Source of the DNA: an uncultured Bacteroidales bacterium
GTDB lineage: Bacteria > Bacteroidota > Bacteroidia > Bacteroidales > UBA932
Reading direction: 5' to 3'
NCBI GenBank assembly: GCA_934726455.1
Contig: CAKVDS010000027.1
Span: 1-31,394, forward strand
Length of the DNA: 31,394 bases
Positions 1 to 12,491 of this stretch are shown here, in pieces; the first letter of the stretch is position 1, and each line of letters starts with the position of its first letter. The position numbers and the translations under genes are program-made. The notes beneath the pieces are model-generated. The model saw nothing but the letters and a program-made list of their open reading frames with translations. It ran no database searches and had not been told where the DNA came from.

Positions 1-53
1 TTCAGCGGTCTCCAAAACCGTCGATGTGGGTTCGAATCCTGCTTCCCCTGCCA
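1..53 (+). tRNA. trnW: tRNA-Trp (CCA anticodon), 5' end outside window
   Basis: The window opens inside a tRNA. The anticodon arm has the loop CTCCAAA (anticodon CCA) closed by a GCGGT/ACCGT stem with one G-T pair. A T-arm with GTTCGAATC follows, then the acceptor 3' strand TTCCCCT, a discriminator G and an encoded CCA at 51-53. The acceptor 5' strand and D-arm lie upstream of the window. A tRNA-Trp just before secE is the usual Bacteroidota arrangement (tuf, tRNA-Trp, secE, nusG), which supports the identity. Confidence 0.93.
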
Positions 54-133
54 ATATCAAAGGTTACGATTTGGTAATTGTTTAACAGATGCCGCTAAAC
101 TGCTTCCAACAACGGCGTCCATTAAATGTAAAG

Positions 134-322
134 ATGAGAAAGTTTATCAATTACTTCAAAGAGTCTTTCGTAGAGTTGACCAAGAAGACGACTTGGCCAA
201 GTTGGGCGAAGCTGCAAAGCTCCGCACTTTTGGTCATTGTGACAACTGTCTTGCTGGCCGCTCTTCTCTGGGTTATCGACTTCGCTTTCCAATCTCTGAT
301 GACAGGCATCTACACATTGTAA
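134..322 (+). CDS. secE: Preprotein translocase subunit SecE
   Basis: SecE is the small subunit of the SecYEG protein-conducting channel in the inner membrane. The start at 134 gives a 62-residue protein beginning MRKFINYFKES, the usual size of single-span SecE in Bacteroidota. An upstream in-frame ATG at 89 would add 15 residues that do not resemble the family. The protein has an amphipathic N-terminal helix, the conserved turn KKTTWPSW (KxxWP motif) and one hydrophobic span rich in L, V and A. It sits between tRNA-Trp and nusG, as expected. The 80 bases between tRNA-Trp and this start hold no gene or clear hairpin. Confidence 0.95.
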   Translation: MRKFINYFKESFVELTKKTTWPSWAKLQSSALLVIVTTVLLAALLWVIDFAFQSLMTGIYTL

Positions 323-340
323 TTTTATCGGCTGATTCAG

Positions 341-907
341 ATGGGTGAAATGAAATGGTATGTCCTGCGCACAGCGGGAAGTAAGGAAAAGAAAGCCAAA
401 GAATACCTCGAGAAAGAGATAGAAAGAGTAGGGCTTCAGGATCAGGTCGCTCAGGTGCTTGTCCCTGTCAAAAAAGAGATTGTCACCAAGAACGGCAAGA
501 GGAAAGCGATGGATAAATTGCTTTATCCGGGATACGTCCTCATACAGGCTGAGCTCAGCCCGATGCTCGAGAACATAATCCGCAACCTTGTGCCCGGAAT
601 GTCGGGATTCCTTACTGAGAAAAAAGCCACTAACGGAACCCAGTTCGAAAGAGTTCCGGTGCCGCTTCGTGACGAGGAGGCAGCCAGGATTCTCGGAAAT
701 CAGGACGAGAACGCAGACAATGCCGCCGACACGTTCGTTGACTACAATGTCGGAGAATCAGTCAGGATTACCGACGGTCCGTTCAGCGGATTCAGCGGAA
801 TTGTGGATGAAATTCTGGAAGACAGGAGCAAGATTAAAGTTATAGTCGAGATCTTCGGGCGCAAGACGCAGGTGGAGCTCAACTTTACACAAGTGACTAA
901 AGAATAA
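341..907 (+). CDS. nusG: Transcription termination/antitermination factor NusG
   Basis: NusG binds RNA polymerase and modulates pausing, Rho-dependent termination and transcription-translation coupling. The 188 residues have the NGN domain first (WYVLRTAGSKEKKAKEYL, then the YPGYVLIQAEL core) and a C-terminal KOW domain with VRITDGPFSGFSGIV followed by the VELNFTQV end strand. An alternative start at 350 (MKWYVL) cannot be excluded. There is no Shine-Dalgarno sequence before either start. It follows secE by 18 bases and precedes rplK by 9, so it belongs to the same operon. Confidence 0.96.
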   Translation: MGEMKWYVLRTAGSKEKKAKEYLEKEIERVGLQDQVAQVLVPVKKEIVTKNGKRKAMDKLLYPGYVLIQAELSPMLENIIRNLVPGMSGFLTEKKATNGTQFERVPVPLRDEEAARILGNQDENADNAADTFVDYNVGESVRITDGPFSGFSGIVDEILEDRSKIKVIVEIFGRKTQVELNFTQVTKE

Positions 908-916
908 CAAAGTATT

Positions 917-1360
917 ATGGCAAAAGAAGTTACAGGATACATCAAGCTGCAGATCAAGGGCGGCGCCGCCAATCCGGCACCTCCAGTAGGACCTGCGCTT
1001 GGTTCCAAGGGCTTGAACATAATGGATTTCTGCAAGGCTTTCAATGCAGCCACGCAGGGACAGGCGGGCAAGATCCTCCCGGTAGTGATTACCGTCTATT
1101 CAGACAAATCCTACACCTTCGAGGTAAAGCAGCCGCCGGTTGCAGTATCTCTCAAGGAGGCAGCCAAGATCAGCACAGCCTCCGGAGAGCCTAACAGGAA
1201 GAAGGTCGCCAACATCACCTGGGATCAGGTGAAGACCATTGCTGAAGGTAAAATGCCGGATCTCAACTGCTTCACTCTCGCAGCAGCGATGAAGATGGTT
1301 GCCGGCACAGCAAGAAGTATGGGTATCACCGTCAGCGGTGAATTTCCTGAGAACATCTAA
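917..1360 (+). CDS. rplK: 50S ribosomal protein L11
   Basis: L11 forms part of the GTPase-associated centre of the large ribosomal subunit with L10 and L7/L12. The 147 residues show the family's N-terminal signature GGAANPAPPVGPALGSKGLN and a C-terminal rRNA-binding domain ending in AGTARSMGITV. The length is slightly over the common 141-142 residues. The start codon follows an A/T-rich leader without a Shine-Dalgarno sequence, as for the other ribosomal genes here. rplA follows after 14 bases. Confidence 0.97.
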   Translation: MAKEVTGYIKLQIKGGAANPAPPVGPALGSKGLNIMDFCKAFNAATQGQAGKILPVVITVYSDKSYTFEVKQPPVAVSLKEAAKISTASGEPNRKKVANITWDQVKTIAEGKMPDLNCFTLAAAMKMVAGTARSMGITVSGEFPENI

Positions 1361-1374
1361 AACACACGCGCATT

Positions 1375-2079
1375 ATGAGTAAGTTGACAAAGAATCAGAA
1401 GGCAGCTGTAGAGAAGTACGATTCTCAGAAGCTGTACCCGCTCAATGAAGCGTGCCAGGTTGTGAAAGACATCACTTTCACAAAATTTGACTCCAGCGTG
1501 GAGCTCCACGCAAACCTCGGAGTCGATCCGCGCAAGGCCAACCAGATGATCCGTGGCGTGGTCACTCTCCCTCACGGGACCGGCAAGGTCGTCAGGGTTC
1601 TCGCCCTCTGTACTCCTGACAAGGAGAACGAGGCAAAGGAAGCAGGCGCAGATTACGTAGGACTTGAGGAGTATATCGAGAAGATCAAAGGCGGCTGGAC
1701 TGACGTGGATGTCATTGTCTGCACCCCTTCAGTGATGGCAAAAGTCGGAGCACTCGGTAAGATTCTCGGACCTCGCGGACTCATGCCTAACCCTAAGACC
1801 GGCACCGTGACCATGGAGATCGGCGCAGCGGTAAAGGCATCAAAGGGTGGTAAAATCGACTTCAAGGTTGACAAGACCGGTATCGTACACACCGCCATCG
1901 GCAAGGCTTCGTTCACTGCACAGCAGATATACGAGAATGCGGCAGAGGTGCTCAACGCCATCTCCAAACTCAAGCCGCAGTCCCTCAAGGGAACATATAT
2001 GAAGAGCGCCGCCATCTGCTCAACAATGAGCCCTGGCGTCAAGGTTGATCTCAAGGCATTTCTCAACGGTGCTGAGTAA
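1375..2079 (+). CDS. rplA: 50S ribosomal protein L1
   Basis: L1 binds 23S rRNA at the L1 stalk, where deacylated tRNA leaves the E site. In many bacteria it also represses its own rplK-rplA mRNA. The 234 residues are typical. Recognisable stretches are the N-terminal helix MSKLTKNQKAAVEKY, the VDPRKANQMIRG region, the hinge motif KILGPRGLMPNPKTGTV and the GKASF segment near the C-terminus. It directly precedes rplJ (12-base gap). No L1 autoregulatory stem was assigned by eye. Confidence 0.97.
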   Translation: MSKLTKNQKAAVEKYDSQKLYPLNEACQVVKDITFTKFDSSVELHANLGVDPRKANQMIRGVVTLPHGTGKVVRVLALCTPDKENEAKEAGADYVGLEEYIEKIKGGWTDVDVIVCTPSVMAKVGALGKILGPRGLMPNPKTGTVTMEIGAAVKASKGGKIDFKVDKTGIVHTAIGKASFTAQQIYENAAEVLNAISKLKPQSLKGTYMKSAAICSTMSPGVKVDLKAFLNGAE

Positions 2080-2091
2080 AAATTCAATATT

Positions 2092-2682
2092 ATGAAGAAA
2101 GAACTTAAAGGTCAGATTATTGAAAGCATCTCAGCGCAGATCAAAGAGTATCCGAACTTCTACATTACGGATATCTCAGGCCTGAATGCATCACAGACGA
2201 GCAGACTCCGCCGCGAGTGCTTCAACGAAGGCGTTGTCCTCAACGTAGTGAAGAATACACTCTTCGCACATGTTCTCAATGCTCTTGAGAACGAGGATAT
2301 CAAGTCCCTTGACGAGACGCTCACAGGCAACACCGCCATCATGTACACGAACGTCCCGGCCGCACCGGCCAAGCTCATCAAGAAGCTTCAGCGCGACGGA
2401 TTCACCAAACCGGTGATCAAGGGCGCCTACGTTCAGGAGTGCGTGTTCCTCGGTGAAGACAAGCTCGACCAGCTCGCAGCCATCAAGACAAGGGAAGAAC
2501 TCATCGGCGACATCATCGGTCTCCTCCAGAGTCCTATCCGCAACATCGTCTCCGCTCTCGAGAACGCTTCAGAGGGCAAGGCTGAGGACGAGAAGATCGG
2601 TTCAGCAGTTCCAGCAGCCGAGCAGGCTGCAACACCTGCAGAGCAGACCGCGCCGGAGGCTGAAGAAAAGCCGGCAGAATAA
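2092..2682 (+). CDS. rplJ: 50S ribosomal protein L10 with extended acidic tail
   Basis: L10 anchors the L7/L12 stalk to the ribosome through its N-terminal domain, while its C-terminal helix carries L7/L12 dimers. The first roughly 160 residues match the family (DISGLNASQTSRLRREC, VVKNTLFAHVLNA, NTAIMYTN, ELIGDIIGLLQSP). The protein is 196 residues, against roughly 165-175 in most bacteria. The excess is a C-terminal low-complexity segment rich in Ala, Glu and Pro that replaces the usual short end. It is a neighbour of rplL, its binding partner. The identity is secure; the role of the tail is unknown. Confidence 0.96.
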   Translation: MKKELKGQIIESISAQIKEYPNFYITDISGLNASQTSRLRRECFNEGVVLNVVKNTLFAHVLNALENEDIKSLDETLTGNTAIMYTNVPAAPAKLIKKLQRDGFTKPVIKGAYVQECVFLGEDKLDQLAAIKTREELIGDIIGLLQSPIRNIVSALENASEGKAEDEKIGSAVPAAEQAATPAEQTAPEAEEKPAE

Positions 2683-2720
2683 TCAAGATAATATCAACAA
2701 ATTAAAAAAAGAATATAATT

Positions 2721-3095
2721 ATGGCAGATGTTAAAGCCCTCGCAGAAGAGTTGGTAAACCTTTCTGTGAAAGACGTTCAGGAACTTGCAAAGATCCTCAA
2801 GGATGAGTATGGTATCGAGCCTGCAGCCGCTGCAGTAGTAGTAGCAGCTGACGGCGCAGCCGGTGCAGCCGCTGAGGCAGAGCAGACTGAGTTCGATGTA
2901 ATCCTCAAGTCTGCAGGTCAGGCCAAGCTCAACGTGATCAAGGTTGTCAAGAGCGAGCTCGGACTCGGTCTGAAGGAAGCCAAGGATATGGTTGACGGCG
3001 CTCCTGCAACAGTCAAAGAGAAAATTTCTAAGGCAGAGGCCGAAGCTCTCAAGGCAGCTCTTGAGGAGGCCGGTGCAGAGGTTGAGATTAAGTAA
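2721..3095 (+). CDS. rplL: 50S ribosomal protein L7/L12
   Basis: L7/L12 forms the flexible stalk that recruits translation GTPases. The 124 residues have an N-terminal dimerisation helix (ALAEELVNLSVKDVQELAKI), an Ala-rich hinge around residues 35-55, and the globular C-terminal domain with NVIKVVKSELGLGLKEAKD and EEAGAEVEIK. It is made in several copies per ribosome, unlike its neighbours. A strong hairpin with a U-tract follows 31 bases after the stop and probably limits read-through into rpoBC. Confidence 0.97.
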   Translation: MADVKALAEELVNLSVKDVQELAKILKDEYGIEPAAAAVVVAADGAAGAAAEAEQTEFDVILKSAGQAKLNVIKVVKSELGLGLKEAKDMVDGAPATVKEKISKAEAEALKAALEEAGAEVEIK

Positions 3096-3126
3096 TTCCA
3101 CCTCTCCCTGCTTTAGGGGACAAACA

Positions 3127-3164
3127 GGTTTAGAGCCGGGGACAATAGGCTCTAAACCTTTTTT
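3127..3164 (+). terminator. Attenuator-like intrinsic terminator between rplL and rpoB
   Basis: A perfect 11-bp inverted repeat, GGTTTAGAGCC (3127-3137) and GGCTCTAAACC (3148-3158), has a 10-base loop and six T residues immediately after it (3159-3164). This is the full pattern of a Rho-independent terminator on the plus strand. No promoter motif of the TTTG/TAnnTTTG type is visible between it and rpoB, so it most likely acts as a partial terminator that lowers RNA polymerase subunit expression relative to L7/L12. Confidence 0.88.
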
Positions 3165-3200
3165 CCGTATTTAAGTTTTTCTCTATTTCCAAGGCAGAAT

Positions 3201-6200
3201 ATGTCAAATCAGACCAACAACAAGCGTATAAACTTTGCCACATCCAAAATTCTGGAATATCCGGATCTTCTGGAGGTGCAGCTGAAGTCGTTCAAGGACT
3301 TCTTCCAGCTTGAGACCACCCCGGAAAACAGGAAGAACGAAGGACTGTATCAGGTATTTCAGGAGATTTTCCCGATCGAGGATACGAGGAACAGCTACAA
3401 GCTCGAGTTTATCGACTATTTCATCGATCCGCCTCAGTATTCCATCGAGGAATGTCTCGACAGAGGCCTGACATACAATGTCCCTCTGAAGGCAAAACTC
3501 CGCCTTTCCTGCACGGATTCGGAGCACGAAGACTTCGACACGAGAGTCCAGGACGTCTATCTGGGCAACATCCCGTACATGACCCCTGCCGGCACGTTCG
3601 TGATCAACGGGTCAGAGCGTATCATCGTGTCTCAGCTGCACAGGTCGCCGGGAGTGTTCTTCGACCAGAGCATGCACGCCAACGGCACAAAACTCTATTC
3701 CGCCAGAATCATCCCTTTCAAGGGCTCCTGGATAGAGTTCGCCACCGACATCAACAATGTGATGTATGCCTATATCGACCGCAAGAAGAAACTTCCGGTC
3801 ACGACTCTGCTCAGAGCCATAGGCTTCAATTCAGACAAAGACATCATTGACATCTTCGACCTTGCTGACGAAATCAAGGTCACCGAGGCGGAGCTTGAAG
3901 CCAACAAGGGCCGCAAGCTCGCCAACAATGTCCTCAAGACGAAGTTCGAGGATTTCATTGATGAAGATACCGGAGAGGTCACTCCGGTGGAGCGTATCGA
4001 GATCATCGTCAAGAGAGGCGAGGTTCTCGATGATGACACCATCAGCGCCATCCTTCAGGCGGACGAGAAGAGCATTCTCCTCCAGAAGGACGAGGCCAAC
4101 TCCAACGAGTACGCCATCATCTTCAACACGCTCCAGAAAGACCCTACCAATACGGAGATAGAGGCCGTCAACTACATCTACAAACAGCTCCGCAACTCGG
4201 AACCGCCTGATGAGAGCACGGCAAGAGACGTAATCGACAAGCTCTTCTTCTCCGAGAAGAGGTACGATCTCGGCAATGTAGGCCGCTATCGCCTCAACAA
4301 GAAGCTCGGCCTGTCCATTGATCCGGATGTCAGAGTGCTCACGAACACGGACATCATCGAGATCATCAAATATCTCATCCAGCTGATCAACTCAAAGGCG
4401 ACCGTCGATGATATCGATCACCTCTCCAACCGCCGCGTACGCACAGTCGGAGAGCAGCTCGCCAACCAGTTCAGCGTTGGACTCAGCCGTATGGCCCGCA
4501 CTATCAGGGAAAGGATGAACGTCCGCGACAGCGAGCAGTTCAACCCTATCGACTTGATAAACGCCAAGACGCTTTCGTCCGTGATCAACTCGTTCTTCGG
4601 AACAAGCCAGCTGTCCCAGTTCATGGACCAGACCAACCCTCTCGCGGAAATCACCCACAAGAGACGTCTGTCCGCCCTCGGCCCTGGCGGTTTGAGCCGC
4701 GACCGAGCCGGATTCGAGGTCAGGGACGTGCACTATACACATTACGGGCGTCTCTGCCCTATCGAGTCTCCAGAAGGCCCGAACATCGGATTGATCTCAT
4801 CTCTGTGCGTTTACGCGCGCATCGACGACCTCGGGTTCATTGAAACTCCGTACCGTGACGTGAAGAACGGCAAGGTGGATCTGAGCCAGGAGGGATGCCA
4901 CTATATGAGCGCGGAGGAAGAGGAAGACAAGCTCGTATCTCTCGCCAACGTGAAGATGGACGATGAGGGCAACATCCTCGAAGACCGCATCCAGTGCCGT
5001 CTTGAGGCCGACTTCCCTGTCGTTACCAAAGATCAGGTTGACTACATGGACGTGGCCCCGAACCAGATGGCTTCCGTGGCAGCGTCACTCATCCCGTTCC
5101 TCGAGCACGATGACGCTCACCGTGCATTGATGGGAGCGAACATGATGCGTCAGGCTGTTCCGCTTCTCAGACCGGAATCACCTATCGTGGGCACCGGATT
5201 GGAAGAGAGAGCCTGCATAGACTCCCGCACTCAGGTCGTTGCAACCCGCAACGGAGAAGTCACCTACGTAGACGCAAACGAAATCCGCGTGAAGTACGAG
5301 CGCACTGAAGGAGAGGCTTTCGTCAGCTTCCTCCCTGAGGAGACCACCTACAAGATGCCTATCTACCGCAGGACCAACCAGAGCACGACCATCACCCTGA
5401 AGCCTATCGTCAAGAAGGGAGACAAGGTCGTCAAGGGTCAGGTCCTGACAGAAGGCTACGCCACACAGAACGGAGAGCTCGCACTCGGGCGCAACCTCAA
5501 GGTGGCGTTCATGCCATGGAAGGGTTACAACTATGAGGACGCCATCGTGCTGTCTGAAGAGATGGTCAAGTGGGATGTTCTCACCTCTGTCCATGTAGAT
5601 GAGTACCTCACCGAAGTGCGTGACACCAAGCGTGGTATGGAGGAACTCACCTCCGACATTCCTAACGTAAGCGAGGATGCCACAAGGAACCTCAGCGAAA
5701 ACGGTATAGTCCGTGTAGGTGCGCACATAGAGCCGGGCGACATCATGATCGGCAAGATCACGCCTAAGGGAGAAAGCGATCCTTCACCGGAGGAGAAACT
5801 CCTCAAGGCCATCTTCGGCGACAAGGCGGGAGATGTCAAGGACGCGTCACTCAAAGCAAATCCTTCGCTGAGCGGCACCGTGATCAAGACCGCCCTCTAT
5901 ACCAAGATCTCCAAGGAGACCACACGCAAGGGAGCGGCGAAGAACGACCAGAAGGCAAGGCTGGAGATGCGTCAGGCAGAGTACGACCGCAAGGCCGAGA
6001 AACTCTACAACGACTTCCTGCAGAAGCTCGTCGTGCTCACCAAGAACAAGAAGAGCGCAGGCATAACCGACCTCTATGGTGTCGAGATCCTCGAAAAGGA
6101 CAAGAAGATCACGACCGAAGTTCTCAAGAGCATCGACTACAACAACATCAACTCCAACAAGTGGACCACCGACAAGGAGGCCAACGAGTTGATCCGTGAC

Positions 6201-7022
6201 CTCATAAACAACTACTGCATCGCCATCAAGACCGAGCAGGCCATCTGCAAGCGCGAGATGGACAAGATCAAGATCGGAGACGAACTTCCTAACGGAGTGA
6301 TGCAGATAGCCAAGGTATACATAGCCAAGAAGCGTAAGATCACCGTCGGTGACAAGATGGCCGGCCGTCATGGCAACAAGGGTATCGTCGCCAAGATCGT
6401 GCGTCAGGAAGACATGCCTTTCCTGGAGGATGGAACCCCGGTGGATATCGTCCTCAACCCTCTCGGCGTGCCTTCACGTATGAACCTCGGCCAGATTTAT
6501 GAGACAGTGCTCGGATGGGCGGGATACAGGCTCGGGCTCAAGTTCAGCACCCCTATCTTCGACGGTGCCAGCATCGATGAGATCTGCGGCTACACCGACA
6601 AGGCAGGCGTGCCGAGATTCGGCAAGACCCGCCTGCGCGACGGCGGCACAGGAGACTACTTCGACCAGCCGGCCACCGTGGGTGTGATATACATGATCAA
6701 GCTCGGCCACATGGTTGACGACAAGATGCACGCCCGTTCGATCGGACCTTACTCGCTCATCACACAGCAGCCTCTTGGCGGTAAGTCACAGTTCGGAGGA
6801 CAGAGGTTCGGAGAGATGGAGGTATGGGCGCTCGAAGCGTTCGGCGCGGCCAACGCCCTCCAGGAAATCTTGACCGTCAAGTCCGATGATGTTGTCGGAA
6901 GATCAAAGACTTACGAAGCGATTGTCAAGGGAGACCCTATCCCGCCTGCAGGTATTCCGGAGTCACTCAACGTGCTCCTCCACGAACTCCGCGGCCTCGG
7001 TCTCAAGGTTACTTTGGAATAA
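3201..7022 (+). CDS. rpoB: DNA-directed RNA polymerase subunit beta
   Basis: RpoB is the beta subunit of RNA polymerase and forms one pincer of the active-site cleft. The 1273 residues agree with Bacteroidota RpoB. The rifampicin-binding region is visible as GTSQLSQFMDQTNPLAEITH followed by KRRLSALGPGG, with the Asp, His, Arg and Ser residues commonly changed in resistance all in the ancestral state. Further on are the NIGLI and GDKMAGRHGNKG catalytic-region motifs and the C-terminal clamp segment SQFGGQRFGEMEVWALEAFG. No intein or large foreign insertion is seen. It is 20 bases from rpoC and co-transcribed with it. Confidence 0.98.
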   Translation: MSNQTNNKRINFATSKILEYPDLLEVQLKSFKDFFQLETTPENRKNEGLYQVFQEIFPIEDTRNSYKLEFIDYFIDPPQYSIEECLDRGLTYNVPLKAKLRLSCTDSEHEDFDTRVQDVYLGNIPYMTPAGTFVINGSERIIVSQLHRSPGVFFDQSMHANGTKLYSARIIPFKGSWIEFATDINNVMYAYIDRKKKLPVTTLLRAIGFNSDKDIIDIFDLADEIKVTEAELEANKGRKLANNVLKTKFEDFIDEDTGEVTPVERIEIIVKRGEVLDDDTISAILQADEKSILLQKDEANSNEYAIIFNTLQKDPTNTEIEAVNYIYKQLRNSEPPDESTARDVIDKLFFSEKRYDLGNVGRYRLNKKLGLSIDPDVRVLTNTDIIEIIKYLIQLINSKATVDDIDHLSNRRVRTVGEQLANQFSVGLSRMARTIRERMNVRDSEQFNPIDLINAKTLSSVINSFFGTSQLSQFMDQTNPLAEITHKRRLSALGPGGLSRDRAGFEVRDVHYTHYGRLCPIESPEGPNIGLISSLCVYARIDDLGFIETPYRDVKNGKVDLSQEGCHYMSAEEEEDKLVSLANVKMDDEGNILEDRIQCRLEADFPVVTKDQVDYMDVAPNQMASVAASLIPFLEHDDAHRALMGANMMRQAVPLLRPESPIVGTGLEERACIDSRTQVVATRNGEVTYVDANEIRVKYERTEGEAFVSFLPEETTYKMPIYRRTNQSTTITLKPIVKKGDKVVKGQVLTEGYATQNGELALGRNLKVAFMPWKGYNYEDAIVLSEEMVKWDVLTSVHVDEYLTEVRDTKRGMEELTSDIPNVSEDATRNLSENGIVRVGAHIEPGDIMIGKITPKGESDPSPEEKLLKAIFGDKAGDVKDASLKANPSLSGTVIKTALYTKISKETTRKGAAKNDQKARLEMRQAEYDRKAEKLYNDFLQKLVVLTKNKKSAGITDLYGVEILEKDKKITTEVLKSIDYNNINSNKWTTDKEANELIRDLINNYCIAIKTEQAICKREMDKIKIGDELPNGVMQIAKVYIAKKRKITVGDKMAGRHGNKGIVAKIVRQEDMPFLEDGTPVDIVLNPLGVPSRMNLGQIYETVLGWAGYRLGLKFSTPIFDGASIDEICGYTDKAGVPRFGKTRLRDGGTGDYFDQPATVGVIYMIKLGHMVDDKMHARSIGPYSLITQQPLGGKSQFGGQRFGEMEVWALEAFGAANALQEILTVKSDDVVGRSKTYEAIVKGDPIPPAGIPESLNVLLHELRGLGLKVTLE

Positions 7023-7042
7023 TTGTTTGAACGAATAACAAT

Positions 7043-11291
<4,249 letters not shown>

Positions 11292-11293
<2 letters not shown>

Positions 11294-11322
11294 AATTATG
11301 GCAGGGTTTTCCCCTGCCATAA
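11292..11322 (-). terminator. Hairpin with minus-strand T-run, probable tRNA-Arg terminator
   Basis: A perfect 11-bp inverted repeat, TTATGGCAGGG (11296-11306) and CCCTGCCATAA (11312-11322), has a 5-base loop. Read on the minus strand it is followed by TTTT (bases 11295-11292), which overlaps the rpoC stop codon; on the plus strand it is followed by TAAATA and lacks a good T-run. It therefore fits best as the intrinsic terminator of the minus-strand tRNA-Arg transcript, although it would also fold at the end of the rpoC mRNA. Confidence 0.72.
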
Positions 11323-11331
11323 TAAATACTT

Positions 11332-11361
11332 AAAGCCGGGCTCTAATGAGTCCGGCTTTTT
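11332..11361 (+). terminator. Intrinsic terminator of the secE-rpoC operon
   Basis: AAAGCCGG (11332-11339) pairs with CCGGCTTT (11352-11359). Inside it, G340-T351 and CTC/GAG extend the stem to 12 bp around a TAAT loop. The plus strand ends in a five-T run (11357-11361). It lies 39 bases after the rpoC stop and only a few bases before the 3' end of the convergent tRNA-Arg. Confidence 0.9.
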
Positions 11362-11364
11362 GTG

Positions 11365-11438
11365 TGATTCCGGCGCGATTCGAACGCGCGACCCACAGCT
11401 TAGAAGGCTGTTGCTCTATCCAACTGAGCTACGGAACC
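11365..11438 (-). tRNA. trnR: tRNA-Arg (UCU anticodon)
   Basis: Read on the minus strand, the acceptor GGTTCCG pairs with CGGAATC (one G-T pair). The D-arm is GCTCAGTTGGATAGAGC, the anticodon stem ACAGC/GCTGT encloses the loop CTTCTAA (anticodon TCT), and the T-arm is GCGCGTTCGAATCGCGC. The discriminator is A and CCA is not encoded, in contrast to the tRNA-Trp in this window. UCU reads AGA and AGG codons. The mature length is 74 nt. Confidence 0.97.
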
Positions 11439-11467
11439 GTCATCTCCCCGAAATGTCAAGGGGAATG

Positions 11468-11498
11468 CAAAGTTAGAAAGTGTTTTGAACAATTCAAA
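11468..11498 (-). promoter_or_regulatory. Consensus Bacteroidota promoter for tRNA-Arg
   Basis: On the minus strand, TTTG (plus-strand CAAA at 11495-11498) is followed by exactly 19 bases and then TAACTTTG (plus-strand 11468-11475). This matches the known Bacteroidota primary-sigma consensus, -33 TTTG and -7 TAnnTTTG. It predicts a transcript start near 11461 and a leader of about 23 bases before the tRNA. The -33 element lies inside a small hairpin, TTTTGAA-CAA-TTCAAAA (11483-11499), that sits just past the 3' end of the neighbouring membrane-protein gene. Confidence 0.82.
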
Positions 11499-11501
11499 AT
11501 A

Positions 11502-12482
11502 TTATTGCCTGCGTCGTGCTGTCAGCCTGATATAGGATGCGATACCGAGCACTATGAGCAGCAGAGCGTGTGTCTCATGGCTAAGAGTGGCGAAAAGCAG
11601 GCTTGTCTCCCATGTCGCGCCATATATTGACTCCAATGTCAAGGCTACAAGATAATGGTACGCCCCGATGCCGCCCGGCACAGGGATCACTGAAGCGATA
11701 TTGCCCACTGCCGACACAAACAGGGAGTCAAAGAAAGTCAGATGCGCAAGAGCCGGAATCGCAAGGAAGTTATAATAGGTCATCAGGAGATATGTCACCC
11801 AGATGCCTATAGTATACAGGACGAACGCGCCCTTGCGGCGGATATGCACAAAACTCGCTATGCCGCTGCCGAGTCCGCGCACGGCACCGGCTACCTTGGC
11901 GCAGAAGGCATATTTTTCCTGCCAATGGAAAACGCCCCAGACGAATATCGCAAGAGCCGCAAGGATCGGTGCGGCAATCCACCACATTGAAAATCCGAGA
12001 CTGTGTGTAAGAGGATTCCAGATATTGGCGATGAAAAAATCGCCGAAGGTGTCCCACTTCAGAACAAGAGCGAGGACAAGCAGGAAGAGCACAGACAAGA
12101 CATCCCAAGCACGCTCGCAGACGATGGTGCCGAGAATCTTGTTGTAGCTCATATTCTTAGACTTGATATACCCTCCACGCACAAACTCTCCTGCGCCAGG
12201 AAGCACCACATTGACAATATTGCCTACATTTGAAGCATCCCATGCGTCAAGCCTCCTCACACCGGGATCAAGCGGCTCCATCATCACCCGCCATCTCTCC
12301 TCCCTGAAGAAAAGAGCCACTACGGACACAAATGTAAATACCAGCACATAACCCCACCGCGTCTCCTGAAGGCCCTCCCAGAAAGCTTTCCAGTCGACTC
12401 CTCTGAAGGCAAACCACACCAACACCGCCGCCAGTCCGACTGACAGCAGATACTTAAGCACCTTGGTCGCTTTCTTATTCAT
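11502..12482 (-). CDS. Flippase-like/lysylphosphatidylglycerol synthase TM-family membrane protein (UPF0104)
   Basis: This is a polytopic inner-membrane protein of the LPG_synthase_TM/YbhN-like family (PF03706), which contains the transmembrane half of MprF and many stand-alone proteins thought to move lipids or isoprenoid-linked intermediates. The 326 residues from 12482 (MNKKATKVLKYLL) show several hydrophobic spans, the conserved FFREERWRVMM segment, the GEFVRGGY region and the hallmark SVIPVPGGIGAYHY near the C-terminus. A start 12 bases upstream is possible but would overlap the promoter-like box. No synthase domain is attached, so the substrate is unknown. It diverges from the PfkB-kinase operon across about 45 bases. 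Confidence 0.85.
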   Translation of the reverse strand: MNKKATKVLKYLLSVGLAAVLVWFAFRGVDWKAFWEGLQETRWGYVLVFTFVSVVALFFREERWRVMMEPLDPGVRRLDAWDASNVGNIVNVVLPGAGEFVRGGYIKSKNMSYNKILGTIVCERAWDVLSVLFLLVLALVLKWDTFGDFFIANIWNPLTHSLGFSMWWIAAPILAALAIFVWGVFHWQEKYAFCAKVAGAVRGLGSGIASFVHIRRKGAFVLYTIGIWVTYLLMTYYNFLAIPALAHLTFFDSLFVSAVGNIASVIPVPGGIGAYHYLVALTLESIYGATWETSLLFATLSHETHALLLIVLGIASYIRLTARRRQ

Positions 12483-12491
12483 GACAAGGCG

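Noticed and set aside
11483..11499. TTTTGAA-CAA-TTCAAAA as a terminator of the UPF0104 gene
   Set aside because: The stem is short and AT-only with no T-run after it on the minus strand, and it overlaps the -33 element of the tRNA-Arg promoter.
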